This document shows, in pieces, positions 1-8,064 of a DNA stretch of 64,000 nucleotides. The stretch lies in NCBI RefSeq assembly GCF_050496765.1, contig NZ_JBNWEO010000015.1, forward strand, positions 620,001-684,000, read 5' to 3'. This DNA comes from JAEVLT01 sp050496765. Lineage in GTDB: Bacteria > Bacillota > Bacilli > Bacillales > Cytobacillaceae. The position numbers and the translations under genes are program-made. The stretch's first letter is position 1. Each line of letters begins with the position of its first letter. The notes beneath the pieces were generated by a model, which searched no databases, was not told where the DNA came from, and saw only the letters and a list, made by a program, of their open reading frames with translations.

Positions 1-2
1 AA

Positions 3-128
3 TTTATGAAATTGGAAAAATACGACGCAGCACCCATCAACCGATTAACTGTTGACAAGAGCAGGAAAGAGTATTGGAATAGAAAATCAGTGTATGAGAA
101 AGAGGCCACCGAAGGATTAACCGATTAG
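3..128 (+). CDS. possible 3' end of a plus-strand gene entering the window
   Basis: An open frame runs from the left edge to a TAG at 126-128 and encodes at least 40 residues, rich in charged residues, ending in EKEATEGLTD. It overlaps the last 12 bases of the convergent VOC gene. There is an ATG at position 6, but no ribosome binding site can be seen in the five bases before it, so this is more likely the tail of a longer gene than a complete small one. No family is recognised. Confidence 0.4.
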   Translation, partial: FMKLEKYDAAPINRLTVDKSRKEYWNRKSVYEKEATEGLTD

Positions 129-875
129 CAAGCGGACATTTTCAATTTCAATTTCCATATTTTCATATTGAAATTCCAAGGATTTAGCCTTCAAGTCAAC
201 GGATAAATCGTGATGCGGGTCTTGGACAAAATGAAGCTTCGTTTCCCCCATGTTTAACGTTTTCTTATTCTTTGTTCCAGCCAACTTTGGAAAAAGATTC
301 TTTATGTATGCCCATTCCTCATGGGAAAAATCTTTCATTATAAAAGCTTCACTGATCGAGACGATACCAACATCCTCTGCATTTGGTTTCATAAAATACT
401 TTCGAATAAATTCAAATTTTCCTAAACTGTCCATTTGCAAAAACATGATTTGCAAATCGCTGTTTGGGATTGGCTTTGTGTAAATAATTTGTAACGGCAG
501 TTTTAGTTTTAACAGCCCTCCAAACAATTTAAAAGGGATTCTTTCTGGTCCGTGAAAAGGGATACCACGCTCTTCCAATCCATGTTTAATATCGTCCAAG
601 GAATCGGTTGCCAAACATAGACCGAAAATGCCGCGCTTCCCGCCATTATATTTGGAGACCCACTCTTTTTTCCAGCTGCCGCCATCTGGTTTTTTTAAAT
701 AAGGCAGCACAAGGTATTGATCCCCAATCCACAGATTTGCTACATGTATTGCTTTCGTGACTTGTCCCTTTTCTGGGTCAAAAGGAATTCCATAATCATC
801 AAAGCTTTTTTTTAGTTGAAACAACTTTTTTTCATCATGGTCAATATGGATAACAAAGTGGTCTAATCTCAGCAA
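117..875 (-). CDS. VOC family (glyoxalase-like) protein
   Basis: The product is about 252 residues. Its N-terminus (LRLDHFVIHIDH) has the beta-strand and metal-ligand His pattern of the vicinal oxygen chelate fold, and a later segment, GIFGLCLATDSLDDI, fits the second half of a glyoxalase-like module. Such proteins bind a metal and act on small organic substrates; the substrate here cannot be told. I prefer the TTG at 875, about 9 bases after AAGGA, over the GTG at 884, which nearly touches the ribosome binding site. The gene is transcribed alone, and its upstream neighbour thiE ends in its own terminator. Confidence 0.7.
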   Translation of the reverse strand: MLRLDHFVIHIDHDEKKLFQLKKSFDDYGIPFDPEKGQVTKAIHVANLWIGDQYLVLPYLKKPDGGSWKKEWVSKYNGGKRGIFGLCLATDSLDDIKHGLEERGIPFHGPERIPFKLFGGLLKLKLPLQIIYTKPIPNSDLQIMFLQMDSLGKFEFIRKYFMKPNAEDVGIVSISEAFIMKDFSHEEWAYIKNLFPKLAGTKNKKTLNMGETKLHFVQDPHHDLSVDLKAKSLEFQYENMEIEIENVRLLIG

Positions 876-951
876 CCAGCACACTTCCTTTAATGAATAT
901 TCTTACTTTTTCTATTATAAACTTTTTTCCAGACAATTGAAATGATTCTAC

Positions 952-984
952 AAAAAAACCATCCTACAAATTTACTAGGATGGT
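952..984 (-). terminator. intrinsic terminator of the thi operon
   Basis: On the minus strand ACCATCCTA pairs perfectly with TAGGATGGT and is followed by a run of seven T. It lies just downstream of thiE. Confidence 0.85.
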
Positions 985-993
985 AGTTTGTAC

Positions 994-1644
994 CTATAAT
1001 ACTTGATTTTTCAATTGTTTTGCAGCTTCATGAATGTTTGTTGCAAGGCTGATCGCCGTAATCACACTCACGCCATCTGCCCCTGCTTCCATTACAACGG
1101 ATGCATTTTCTGAGTTGATTCCACCAATGCCAACAAGCGGAATGTCTATTCCTTTTCTCCTGAGTTCACGAATGAACGTTGTCCCTTGAACGGGTTTGAC
1201 ATCCTCTTTTGTTGATGTTGGAAAAATCGGTCCGATTCCTAAGTAATCGGCGCCTTGTTCGATTGCAGCATGTACTTCTTCAAGCGTGTGTGCAGACACA
1301 CCAAGAATTTTATCGCCAATTTTGCTGCGTACGGTTTCGACTGGCTCATCTTCCTGTCCAATATGAACACCATCAGCATCGAGCCTAAGCGCAAGTTCAA
1401 CATCGTCATTTACAATAAAAGGGACACCATGATTACGGCAAATTTGCTGCAGCTCATTAGCCAACATGAATTTAGCCTCTCCAGTCAGCGCTCCCTTTCC
1501 CTTCTCACGAAACTGAAACAAGGTGATTCCGCCTGCAATTGCTTCTTGCAATACCTCTTTAGGATTTTTTGTACAATTTGGACTTCCAGCAATAAAATAT
1601 ACTTTCAGTATGCTCCGCAACCGTTCTTGATCATATGTTGACAT
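994..1644 (-). CDS. thiE: thiamine-phosphate synthase ThiE
   Basis: ThiE joins HMP-pyrophosphate and thiazole phosphate to give thiamine monophosphate in the cytoplasm. The 216-residue length is usual for the family. Visible marks are an early FQFREKGKG segment, a pyrophosphate-binding VNDD, HIGQED, GVSAHT, the GIGPIFPTSTK loop, and GIGGI near the C-terminus, all typical of this TIM barrel. The start has AGAGGATGAAG just upstream. It is the last gene of thiM-thiD-thiE and uses the products of the two preceding kinases, so the operon is a salvage set without de novo thiC or thiG here. Confidence 0.97.
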   Translation of the reverse strand: MSTYDQERLRSILKVYFIAGSPNCTKNPKEVLQEAIAGGITLFQFREKGKGALTGEAKFMLANELQQICRNHGVPFIVNDDVELALRLDADGVHIGQEDEPVETVRSKIGDKILGVSAHTLEEVHAAIEQGADYLGIGPIFPTSTKEDVKPVQGTTFIRELRRKGIDIPLVGIGGINSENASVVMEAGADGVSVITAISLATNIHEAAKQLKNQVL

Positions 1645-1680
1645 GACTTCATCCTCTTTTCAATTCTCCCGATAAGAAAG

Positions 1681-2481
1681 TTATCGAATTTTGTTATAAG
1701 CCCAGTGGTTGGTTGGGCCATGGCCGCCACCGATTTTGAGATCATGTTGGATCGCAGCTTGAATAAAGTTTTTGGCCGTTGCGGCCGCATCTGCCACATT
1801 TGCTCCTTTTGCAAGCTCAGCGGTTAACGCAGCAGAGAACGTACAGCCTGTCCCATGCGTGTTTTTCGTTGCAATACGGGTACTTTTGAAGTAATGAAAT
1901 TCCTGCCCGTCGTATAATACGTCTAACGCCACATCGCTGTGCTCATCATGACCGCCCTTTATAATCACATTTTGAACGCCCAAGCTGGTTAATTTCATTG
2001 CTGCTTCCTTTTTGTCCTCAAGCGTTTCAATTGTCATCCCGGTTAGTTCCTCTGCTTCCGGAATGTTTGGCGTAATCATCAACGAAACCGGCAGCAAAAC
2101 GTTTTTCAGTGCTTCGACCGCTTCTTTTTGCAGCAAGGAAGCCCCGCCTTTTGCGATCATCACCGGATCGACAACGACTTTTTTCCAATTATACTGCTTG
2201 ATTTTCTTTGCAACAGTCTCAATGATTTCGGCGTTAAACAGCATCCCTGTTTTTAATGCGTCAGTTCCCATGTCTGTACCAATGGAATCAATTTGAGCTG
2301 CTACCGCTTCAGCAGTCATCGGATAGACCCCTTGAACGCCAAGGGTGTTTTGCGCGGTGACCGCAGTAATCGCCGACATGCCAAATACTCCTAATTCTTG
2401 GAACGTTTTTAAATCAGCCTGAATACCGGCACCCCCGCCGCTATCCGATCCAGCGATTGTGAAAGCTTTATACACTGACAT
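1681..2481 (-). CDS. thiD: hydroxymethylpyrimidine/phosphomethylpyrimidine kinase ThiD
   Basis: ThiD phosphorylates HMP twice to HMP-pyrophosphate, the pyrimidine donor for ThiE. It is a ribokinase-family enzyme of about 266 residues. Visible marks are AGSDSGGGAGIQADLKTF at the N-terminus (substrate glycine-rich loop), VVDPVMIAKGG in the middle, and the ATP/anion-hole motif NTHGTGCTFSAA near the C-terminus. The ATG at 2481 sits 8 bases after AAAGGAG; the in-frame GTG at 2490 overlaps that site and is less likely. The thiM stop lies 5 bases upstream, so the two are probably translationally coupled. Confidence 0.96.
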   Translation of the reverse strand: MSVYKAFTIAGSDSGGGAGIQADLKTFQELGVFGMSAITAVTAQNTLGVQGVYPMTAEAVAAQIDSIGTDMGTDALKTGMLFNAEIIETVAKKIKQYNWKKVVVDPVMIAKGGASLLQKEAVEALKNVLLPVSLMITPNIPEAEELTGMTIETLEDKKEAAMKLTSLGVQNVIIKGGHDEHSDVALDVLYDGQEFHYFKSTRIATKNTHGTGCTFSAALTAELAKGANVADAAATAKNFIQAAIQHDLKIGGGHGPTNHWAYNKIR

Positions 2482-2486
2482 GACAG

Positions 2487-3293
2487 TCACTCCTTTATTT
2501 GTGAAAAATTCCCTAGTTGCTCGATTTCTTTTGCCGTAACAGTTGAAAGCTGATTTAAAAATTCAATTTGAAAGCTGCCGGGTCCATCCGTTTTTTTGGC
2601 TGCAATCTCTGCTGCCACGCCGTAATATGTAAGGGCAGCGACAGATGCCTTGATCCGGTCGGATTCCACCGCGGTAAATGCGCCAATAACTGACGTTAGT
2701 AAGCAGCCTGTACCAGTCACTTTTGTTAATGTAGCATCGCCGTTTTGTATAATGAAGGTTTTTTCGCCATCGGTGACGATATCTTCTTTCCCAGTTAAAA
2801 CAACAACAGTATTGAGCTTTTTCGCGGCTGTTTTTGCCAAATGGACTGGATCTGTTTGTGATTCACCAGCGTCAACACCTTTAATATTCCATTGCTGCCC
2901 AGCTGTGTTGGCAATTTCGGCTGCATTGCCCCGCAAAATCGATACCTCTACTTGTTCCAGGATTTTTTGTGCGGTTTCTGTGCGGTATGCCGTTGCCCCA
3001 GCACCAACTGGATCAAGAACAACCGGAACACCGTTTGCATTTGCCGACTTTCCGGCAATCAGCATCGACTCCACGACAATGGTATTTAGTGTGCCGATAT
3101 TTAACACGAGTGCACCAGCAATCTTTGCCATATCCGCCACTTCTTCAGCAGCATAGGCCATCACGGGTGATGCTCCTAATGCTAAAAGGCCGTTTGCAGT
3201 AAAATTCGTGACAACTACATTTGTAATATTATGGATGAGGGGATTTTCCTCCCTAACCTTTTGCAGCAGTTCTCCTACATAACTTGTATCCAT
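2487..3293 (-). CDS. thiM: hydroxyethylthiazole kinase ThiM
   Basis: ThiM phosphorylates 4-methyl-5-hydroxyethylthiazole, the thiazole half of thiamine. The 268-residue product has the family signatures PLIHNITNVVVTNFTANG at the N-terminus, VLDPVGAGAT, and VTGTGCLLTS. It is the first gene of the operon after the TPP riboswitch and starts with ATG 6 bases after GGAAGGG. Its presence shows that the organism salvages external thiazole, which fits the second TPP-controlled unit at 8-12 kb. Confidence 0.97.
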   Translation of the reverse strand: MDTSYVGELLQKVREENPLIHNITNVVVTNFTANGLLALGASPVMAYAAEEVADMAKIAGALVLNIGTLNTIVVESMLIAGKSANANGVPVVLDPVGAGATAYRTETAQKILEQVEVSILRGNAAEIANTAGQQWNIKGVDAGESQTDPVHLAKTAAKKLNTVVVLTGKEDIVTDGEKTFIIQNGDATLTKVTGTGCLLTSVIGAFTAVESDRIKASVAALTYYGVAAEIAAKKTDGPGSFQIEFLNQLSTVTAKEIEQLGNFSQIKE

Positions 3294-3355
3294 TAAAATC
3301 CCTTCCTTTATGTATAATAAAAAGCCGGAGTCCCCATGAGCCTGGCAATCGAATG

Positions 3356-3385
3356 AAAAAAAGCCAGATTCAATTGAACTGGCTG
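3356..3385 (-). terminator. expression-platform terminator of the thiM TPP riboswitch
   Basis: On the minus strand AGCCAG..CTGGCT forms a hairpin around a CAATTG centre and is followed by a run of seven or eight T. It lies between the aptamer and thiM, so TPP binding would be expected to favour termination. Confidence 0.8.
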
Positions 3386-3415
3386 CCGAAATAAGTATTA
3401 GAAAAAACCATTTCT

Positions 3416-3505
3416 GCTACTTTCCTACGCTGGCATCATCCAGATCAGGTTAAAAGGGTTGAAAAAAAGCTTTTCTCTCAGCCCAATTCGGGCACCCCTA
3501 GTAGT
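3416..3505 (-). promoter_or_regulatory. TPP riboswitch (THI element) upstream of thiM
   Basis: Read on the minus strand, the aptamer shows ACTAGGGGTGCCC, GGCTGAGA, ACCCTTTTAACCTGATCTGG and GCCAGCGTAGGAAAGTAG, the standard conserved blocks of the THI box in the right order. The P3 arm is short. A terminator hairpin follows. Confidence 0.97.
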
Positions 3506-3561
3506 TCAATAGCTTGCTAAAAACATCATAGCGCTATTCGGCTGATTCGTAAAGCAAAACC

Positions 3562-3828
3562 TTATTTAGGTTCCTCGTATTTCATTGCATGATCACTGTC
3601 CGCATACCCTTTTGTCGTTGGGTCTTGAACCAATCCAAGCATTGAGAGCAAAACAAACACCGCATTGGCAAAGGTCAATACATAATCCTTAATAGCTTGT
3701 GTGATTTGAAAATCGGTAATCCCCAATGTATTTAAACCAGTCAAGATAATTTGCGCAACAAGCATGATTTGCGAGATAAATGCAACGACCCAGCTCCAGT
3801 TTTTAAACCGCACTTTCCAGTTCACCAT
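3562..3828 (-). CDS. phi LC3-type phage holin
   Basis: The product is about 88 residues and begins VNWKVRFKNWSWVVAFISQI. It has two membrane segments and a charged C-terminal tail containing DPTTKGYADSDHAM, which is the conserved end of phi LC3-family holins. Holins make membrane holes that let a lysin out. The ATG at 3828 is chosen because GGGGGAGA stands 7 bases upstream; the longer frame to 3879 has none. No endolysin or other phage gene is adjacent, so this is either a domesticated orphan or a remnant. Confidence 0.85.
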   Translation of the reverse strand: MVNWKVRFKNWSWVVAFISQIMLVAQIILTGLNTLGITDFQITQAIKDYVLTFANAVFVLLSMLGLVQDPTTKGYADSDHAMKYEEPK

Positions 3829-4028
3829 AATAGTCTCCCCCCTATCGACTTTCGCATTCCATTTTTTAACGAAATCCATCAGGACTGCGTTTTTATAAGC
3901 TCGGCTACTATAGCATATGCAGCAGAGCTATTTGGTTGTCCACGATTTCATTAGTCAAACAGTTGATTTTCCGGCACATGGATGATCCGGGTTTTTCCAT
4001 TTATTTTTCCTCAACCATACTCTCATTT

Positions 4029-4057
4029 TTGAAAAAGTTTCGATGAATCATTATAAT
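4029..4057 (+). promoter_or_regulatory. sigma-A type promoter for the class A PBP gene
   Basis: TTGAAA and TATAAT are separated by exactly 17 bases, 40 bases before the start codon of the PBP gene. Confidence 0.8.
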
Positions 4058-4096
4058 GAATGAAGCAGAAATATTGGTGAAAGTAAGGAGATTGAT

Positions 4097-6202
4097 ATGA
4101 ACCGCTTAGCACCCTTTTGGGAAATGATAGTGCGATTTTGGAAACGGAAGCACTTAACACAAGTTTTGTTATTATCTGTTCTTCTTATTATTTTGGTCAC
4201 GATCTCCTATTTCGGTTGGCTGGCAAGCCGGGCGAATGTTCAATCCCTTAAGGAAGGATTAAGCCAAGCGACGGTTATTTACGATAAGGATGGCGATGTC
4301 GCGACAAATGTTGCCACAAACCGGACAATTGGTGTATCAATTAAAGACATTCCAAGATATATTCCAAACGCTGTTGTCGCAATCGAGGACGAGCGTTTTT
4401 ATGAACATGGCGGCTTCGATATTCGGGGGATCATACGGGCATTTTTTAGCAATTTGTTTGCAGGGAGAATTACGGCTGGTGGCAGCACCTTGACCCAACA
4501 ACTGGCAAAAAACGCGCTACTTTCGCCGGAAAGGACATATAAACGGAAGGCAGAAGAGCTTTTTTTAGCGGTAAAACTCGAGAATGTCTATACAGAAGAC
4601 GAAATTCTGCAAATGTATCTGAACCAAGTTTATTTTGGCAGCGGTGCTTGGGGGATCGGCAATGCTGCAAAAAAATATTTTAATAAAAATAGTAAGGATA
4701 TCTCGATCAGTGAAGCCGCCATGCTTGCCGGGCTTTTGCATGCGCCGAATTACCTCGATCCGTATAACAACTACGACCTCGCGATGCAGCGGCGCAACGT
4801 TGTTTTGGCAAAGATGAAAGAGCTTGGCATGATCACAAATGCCCAGTATACGGCAGCAAAAAAAGAAAAAATCCAGCTTCATGATGGCGGCGGCAGCTAT
4901 GTGGATCGAAAATATCCTTATTATGTAGATGCAGTATTAAACGAAGCGATTTCAAAATATGGCTTGACACAGGATGAAATTCTAACAAGAGGCTACCGGA
5001 TTTATACGGAAATGGATCAAAATATTCAAGCTGGCCTTGAGAATGTTTATAACCAAAATCGTTTGTTTCCAAGTGGAAGAGGTGGGAAGCTTGTTCAAAG
5101 CGGCGCGGTTTTATTGGATCCTGCTTCCGGCGGAGTTCGCGGACTTGTCGGCGGCCGCGGTGAGCATACTTTCCGCGGTTTTAACCGGGCAACACAATTG
5201 CAGGCCCAACCGGGATCGACGATGAAGCCCCTTGCTGTTTATACACCAGCGCTTGAAGAAGGCTATAATTATAATTCGAAGCTAAAGGATGAACCGCTGA
5301 CAATTGGAAATTACAAACCGGAGAATTTTTCGAAAACGTATCAAGGGGAAGTTCCAATGTATAAAGCAGTTGAGGAATCGCTGAACGTTCCGGCGGTTTG
5401 GCTGTTGAATGAAATTGGGCTGAAAAAAGGGCTTGACTCTCTCAAACGTTTTGGCATCCCCTATGGGAAGGAAGATGAAAACCTGGCCATTGCGCTTGGC
5501 GGCATGAGTAAAGGAGTGTCCCCTCTTCAGATGGCAGATGCATTCTCTGTTTTTCCTAACGGGGGAAAACGGAATGACGCCCATCTGATCACAAAAATTG
5601 TCGGTCCAACTGGAAATATTATTGCTGAACATAAAGAAAAGACAACAAACGTAACATCCAAATCAGTTGCCAATGATATGACCGCCATGCTGCTAAATGT
5701 TGTAGAATCGGGAACTGGCAGAAATGCGCAAATCAAGGGGGTACAAATTGCTGCGAAAACTGGGTCAACACAGCTTCCATTTCCGGATATTAACGGGACA
5801 AAAGATCAATGGATGGTGGGGTATACGCCGAACCTTGTCGGAGCCGTATGGATTGGCTATGATCAGACGGACCGGGAACATTTTCTTCCGAGTAACAGCT
5901 CAAAAAATGTCGTGCCGATTTTTCGTGAAATCATGAGTGCAGCGATGCCGAGTGTTAAACCTGCCAAGTTTGAAGTCGATTCAATCAATACACAACTGGC
6001 CAATAGCGGGCAAACTCAACAGGCGATAAGGGATCAGGCGAAGAAAATCAGCGAGGAATTAAACGCAAACGCACAAAAATTAGGCGAAAAAATCAAGGAA
6101 CAGGCGCCCGCGTGGAAAAAAGGGCTCGATCAAGCGATCAATTCGATCGGTCAGGCAGTAACCCAAATGGTTGATCAGCTACAGAGATTAAAGGGTCAAT
6201 AA
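4097..6202 (+). CDS. class A penicillin-binding protein (PbpG/PbpF-like)
   Basis: This is a bifunctional peptidoglycan glycosyltransferase and DD-transpeptidase of 701 residues. There is a short cytoplasmic N-terminus and one membrane anchor (about 21-43). The GT51 domain has EDERFYEHGG with the catalytic Glu at 97, GGSTLTQQLAKN at 128-139 and RKAEELFLAVKLE. The transpeptidase domain has S374-T-M-K377, S428-L-N430 and K554-T-G. A charged, Gln/Ala-rich tail follows residue 640. Size and layout fit the Bacillus PBP2c/PBP2d group, which takes part in spore wall synthesis, but no sporulation promoter is evident; a sigma-A-like promoter is. AAGGAG precedes the ATG. Confidence 0.93.
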   Translation: MNRLAPFWEMIVRFWKRKHLTQVLLLSVLLIILVTISYFGWLASRANVQSLKEGLSQATVIYDKDGDVATNVATNRTIGVSIKDIPRYIPNAVVAIEDERFYEHGGFDIRGIIRAFFSNLFAGRITAGGSTLTQQLAKNALLSPERTYKRKAEELFLAVKLENVYTEDEILQMYLNQVYFGSGAWGIGNAAKKYFNKNSKDISISEAAMLAGLLHAPNYLDPYNNYDLAMQRRNVVLAKMKELGMITNAQYTAAKKEKIQLHDGGGSYVDRKYPYYVDAVLNEAISKYGLTQDEILTRGYRIYTEMDQNIQAGLENVYNQNRLFPSGRGGKLVQSGAVLLDPASGGVRGLVGGRGEHTFRGFNRATQLQAQPGSTMKPLAVYTPALEEGYNYNSKLKDEPLTIGNYKPENFSKTYQGEVPMYKAVEESLNVPAVWLLNEIGLKKGLDSLKRFGIPYGKEDENLAIALGGMSKGVSPLQMADAFSVFPNGGKRNDAHLITKIVGPTGNIIAEHKEKTTNVTSKSVANDMTAMLLNVVESGTGRNAQIKGVQIAAKTGSTQLPFPDINGTKDQWMVGYTPNLVGAVWIGYDQTDREHFLPSNSSKNVVPIFREIMSAAMPSVKPAKFEVDSINTQLANSGQTQQAIRDQAKKISEELNANAQKLGEKIKEQAPAWKKGLDQAINSIGQAVTQMVDQLQRLKGQ

Positions 6203-6203
6203 C

Positions 6204-6236
6204 GAAAATAGCCGTTTCTCTTTATGAGAAACGGCT
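6204..6236 (-). terminator. terminator between the PBP and SDR genes
   Basis: An 11-bp perfect hairpin, AGCCGTTTCTC with GAGAAACGGCT and a TTTAT loop, is followed by TATTTTCG on the minus strand. It lies 10 bases after the SDR stop and may also act for the convergent PBP gene. Confidence 0.75.
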
Positions 6237-6245
6237 TAGTTGATG

Positions 6246-7013
6246 TTATTTCATGACCAATCCTCCGTCAACATTCAAACATTGTCCGGTTATGAAAGAT
6301 GCCCAGTTGGATGCAAGGAAAACGACAGCGCCGGCAATATCATCTGGAGTAGCCAGCCGGTGCAGCGGTGTCAATTGAATAATCGCTTCGCGGACATCTT
6401 CTTTTGTTTCAGAACTTGAGTCCGTTGGATAGGTGAGACCCGGTGAAACAGCATTGACTGTAATCCCAAACGAACCAAGGTCGGCAGCAAGTGTACGAGT
6501 AAAACCAAGCAAAGCCATCTTTGCTGTTGTATAGTCATGGTACGGGATCACCGGAAAATCGATTAAATTGCTGACAATATTAATGATTCTCCCTGACATT
6601 TGTTCTTTCATAAACGGAATCGCAGCCTTACAAACATTATAGGCGCCTTGGACATTGCCATCTAATTGAGTCTGATAATCCTGCCAGTCTATTTCCCAGG
6701 CCGTTTTCCTTGTTTTTGGATTAAACGTATAATGGCTTAACGCATTGTTGACGACAATATCAATCCCGCCAAAAGAATCTCCTAGTTGAGTGATCATTGT
6801 TTGCACTTGATCCTGGCTGCGGACATCTGCCTGAAACGCAGCTGCCTGTCCGCCAAATGCTTCAATTTCGGCAACTACTTTTTCAGCAAGCGCTTGATTT
6901 TTCAAATAATTGACGCCGACAAATGCCCCTTCCGCCGCAAACTTTTTCGCAATCGCAGCTCCGATTCCCCTGCTTGCTCCGGTGACTAACACAATTTTGT
7001 CTTTTACGTTCAT
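6246..7013 (-). CDS. short-chain dehydrogenase/reductase (FabG-like)
   Basis: The protein has 255 residues with a classical SDR Rossmann fold: TGASRGIGAAIA near the N-terminus, NNAL, the serine in INIVSN, the YTTAK catalytic pair, and VDGGLVMK at the C-terminus. It reduces a carbonyl or oxidises an alcohol with NAD(P)H; the substrate is unknown. AAAGGAGG lies before the ATG. It follows luxC in the same orientation, separated by the 52-bp array with no clear terminator, so it could receive readthrough from the TPP-controlled operon and act on the aldehyde made there. That link is inference. Confidence 0.9.
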   Translation of the reverse strand: MNVKDKIVLVTGASRGIGAAIAKKFAAEGAFVGVNYLKNQALAEKVVAEIEAFGGQAAAFQADVRSQDQVQTMITQLGDSFGGIDIVVNNALSHYTFNPKTRKTAWEIDWQDYQTQLDGNVQGAYNVCKAAIPFMKEQMSGRIINIVSNLIDFPVIPYHDYTTAKMALLGFTRTLAADLGSFGITVNAVSPGLTYPTDSSSETKEDVREAIIQLTPLHRLATPDDIAGAVVFLASNWASFITGQCLNVDGGLVMK

Positions 7014-7080
7014 CGGTGAGCCTCCTTTCTTTTTTTAATTTGCTATACTAGCTTTTTGGGCTTTTAGGTGGGATTTATAA

Positions 7081-8016
7081 ACCGGGCTTATTGACCATGA
7101 ACACTCTTTTTTCCTTCGAAATAGCGTTATGAACCATTCTTATCGACCGTGAACACTCTTTTTTCCCTCGAAAAGGCGTTATGAACGGTTCTTATTGACC
7201 ATGAATCCACTTTTTTCCCTCGAAAGGGCGTTATGAACCGTTCTTATTGACCATGAACACTCTTTTTTCCCTCGATAGGGCGTTATGAACCGTTCTTATT
7301 GACCATGAACATTCTTTTTTCCCTCGAAAGGGCGTTATGAACCGGGCTTATTGACCGTGAACACTCTTTTTTCCCTCGAAAGGGCGTTATGAACGGTTCT
7401 TATTGACCATGAATCCACTTTTTTTCCTCGAAAGGGCGTTATGAACCGCGCTTATTGACCATGAACACTCTTTTTTCCCTCGAAAGGGCGTTATGAACGG
7501 TTCTTATTGACCATGAATCCACTTTTTTCCCTCGAAAGGGCGTTATAAACCGGGCTTATTGACCATGAACACTCTTTTTTCCTTCGAAATAGCGTTATGA
7601 ACCGGGCTTATTGACCATGAACATTCTTTTTTCCCTCGAAAGGGCGTTATGAACGGTTCTTATTGACCATGAACACTCTTTTTTCCCTCGAAAGGGCGTT
7701 ATGAACCGGGCTTATTGACCATGAATCCACTTTTTTCCCCCGAAAGGGCGTTATGAACTGTTCTTATTGACCATGAATCCACTTTTTTTCCTCGAAAGGG
7801 CGTTATGAACCGGGCTTATTGACCGTGAATACTCTTTTTTCCTTCGAAAGGGCGTTATGAACCGGGCTTATTGACCATGAACATTCTTTTTTCCCTCGAA
7901 AGGGCGTTATGAACCGGGCTTATTGACCGTGAATACTCTTTTTTCCTTCGAAAGGGCGTTATGAACCGCGCTTATTGACCATTCGCATCCTTATTTTGCT
8001 CACGAGGGACTTATGA
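7081..8016. repeat. array A: eighteen 52-bp tandem repeats
   Basis: Seventeen units of exactly 52 bp start at 7081 and every 52 bases after, and an eighteenth, degenerate unit of the same length ends at 8016. A weaker copy may precede 7081 (GGGATTTATAA). Conserved blocks are TTATTGACC, GAACACTCTTTTTTCC or GAATCCAC, CCCTCGAAAGGGCG and TTATGAAC. Units vary at the bases after GAAC (CGGGC, GGTTC, CGCGC) and at the ACACTC/ATCCAC block. Units 1 and 10 are identical, as are 11 and 16, and 15 and 17. CCCT-CGAA-AGGG is a hairpin; on the minus strand its loop is UUCG. Because 52 is not a multiple of 3, no long reading frame survives. No gene is present here. Confidence 0.97.
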
Positions 8017-8064
8017 ATCACCCTTATGAAGCGCTATCGAATGCGATTGATTTTTCCATCCTGC

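Noticed and set aside
2650..3156. 168-residue plus-strand frame opposite thiM
   Set aside because: It is the shadow of thiM, a well supported gene with riboswitch, start site and motifs; no ribosome binding site on the plus strand.
3562..3828. Prophage
   Set aside because: Only a holin is present; flanking genes are ordinary metabolic and wall genes and no integrase or attachment site is visible.
7081..8016. CRISPR array
   Set aside because: Units are contiguous 52-bp repeats that vary by scattered substitutions; there are no unique spacers between constant repeats and no cas genes.
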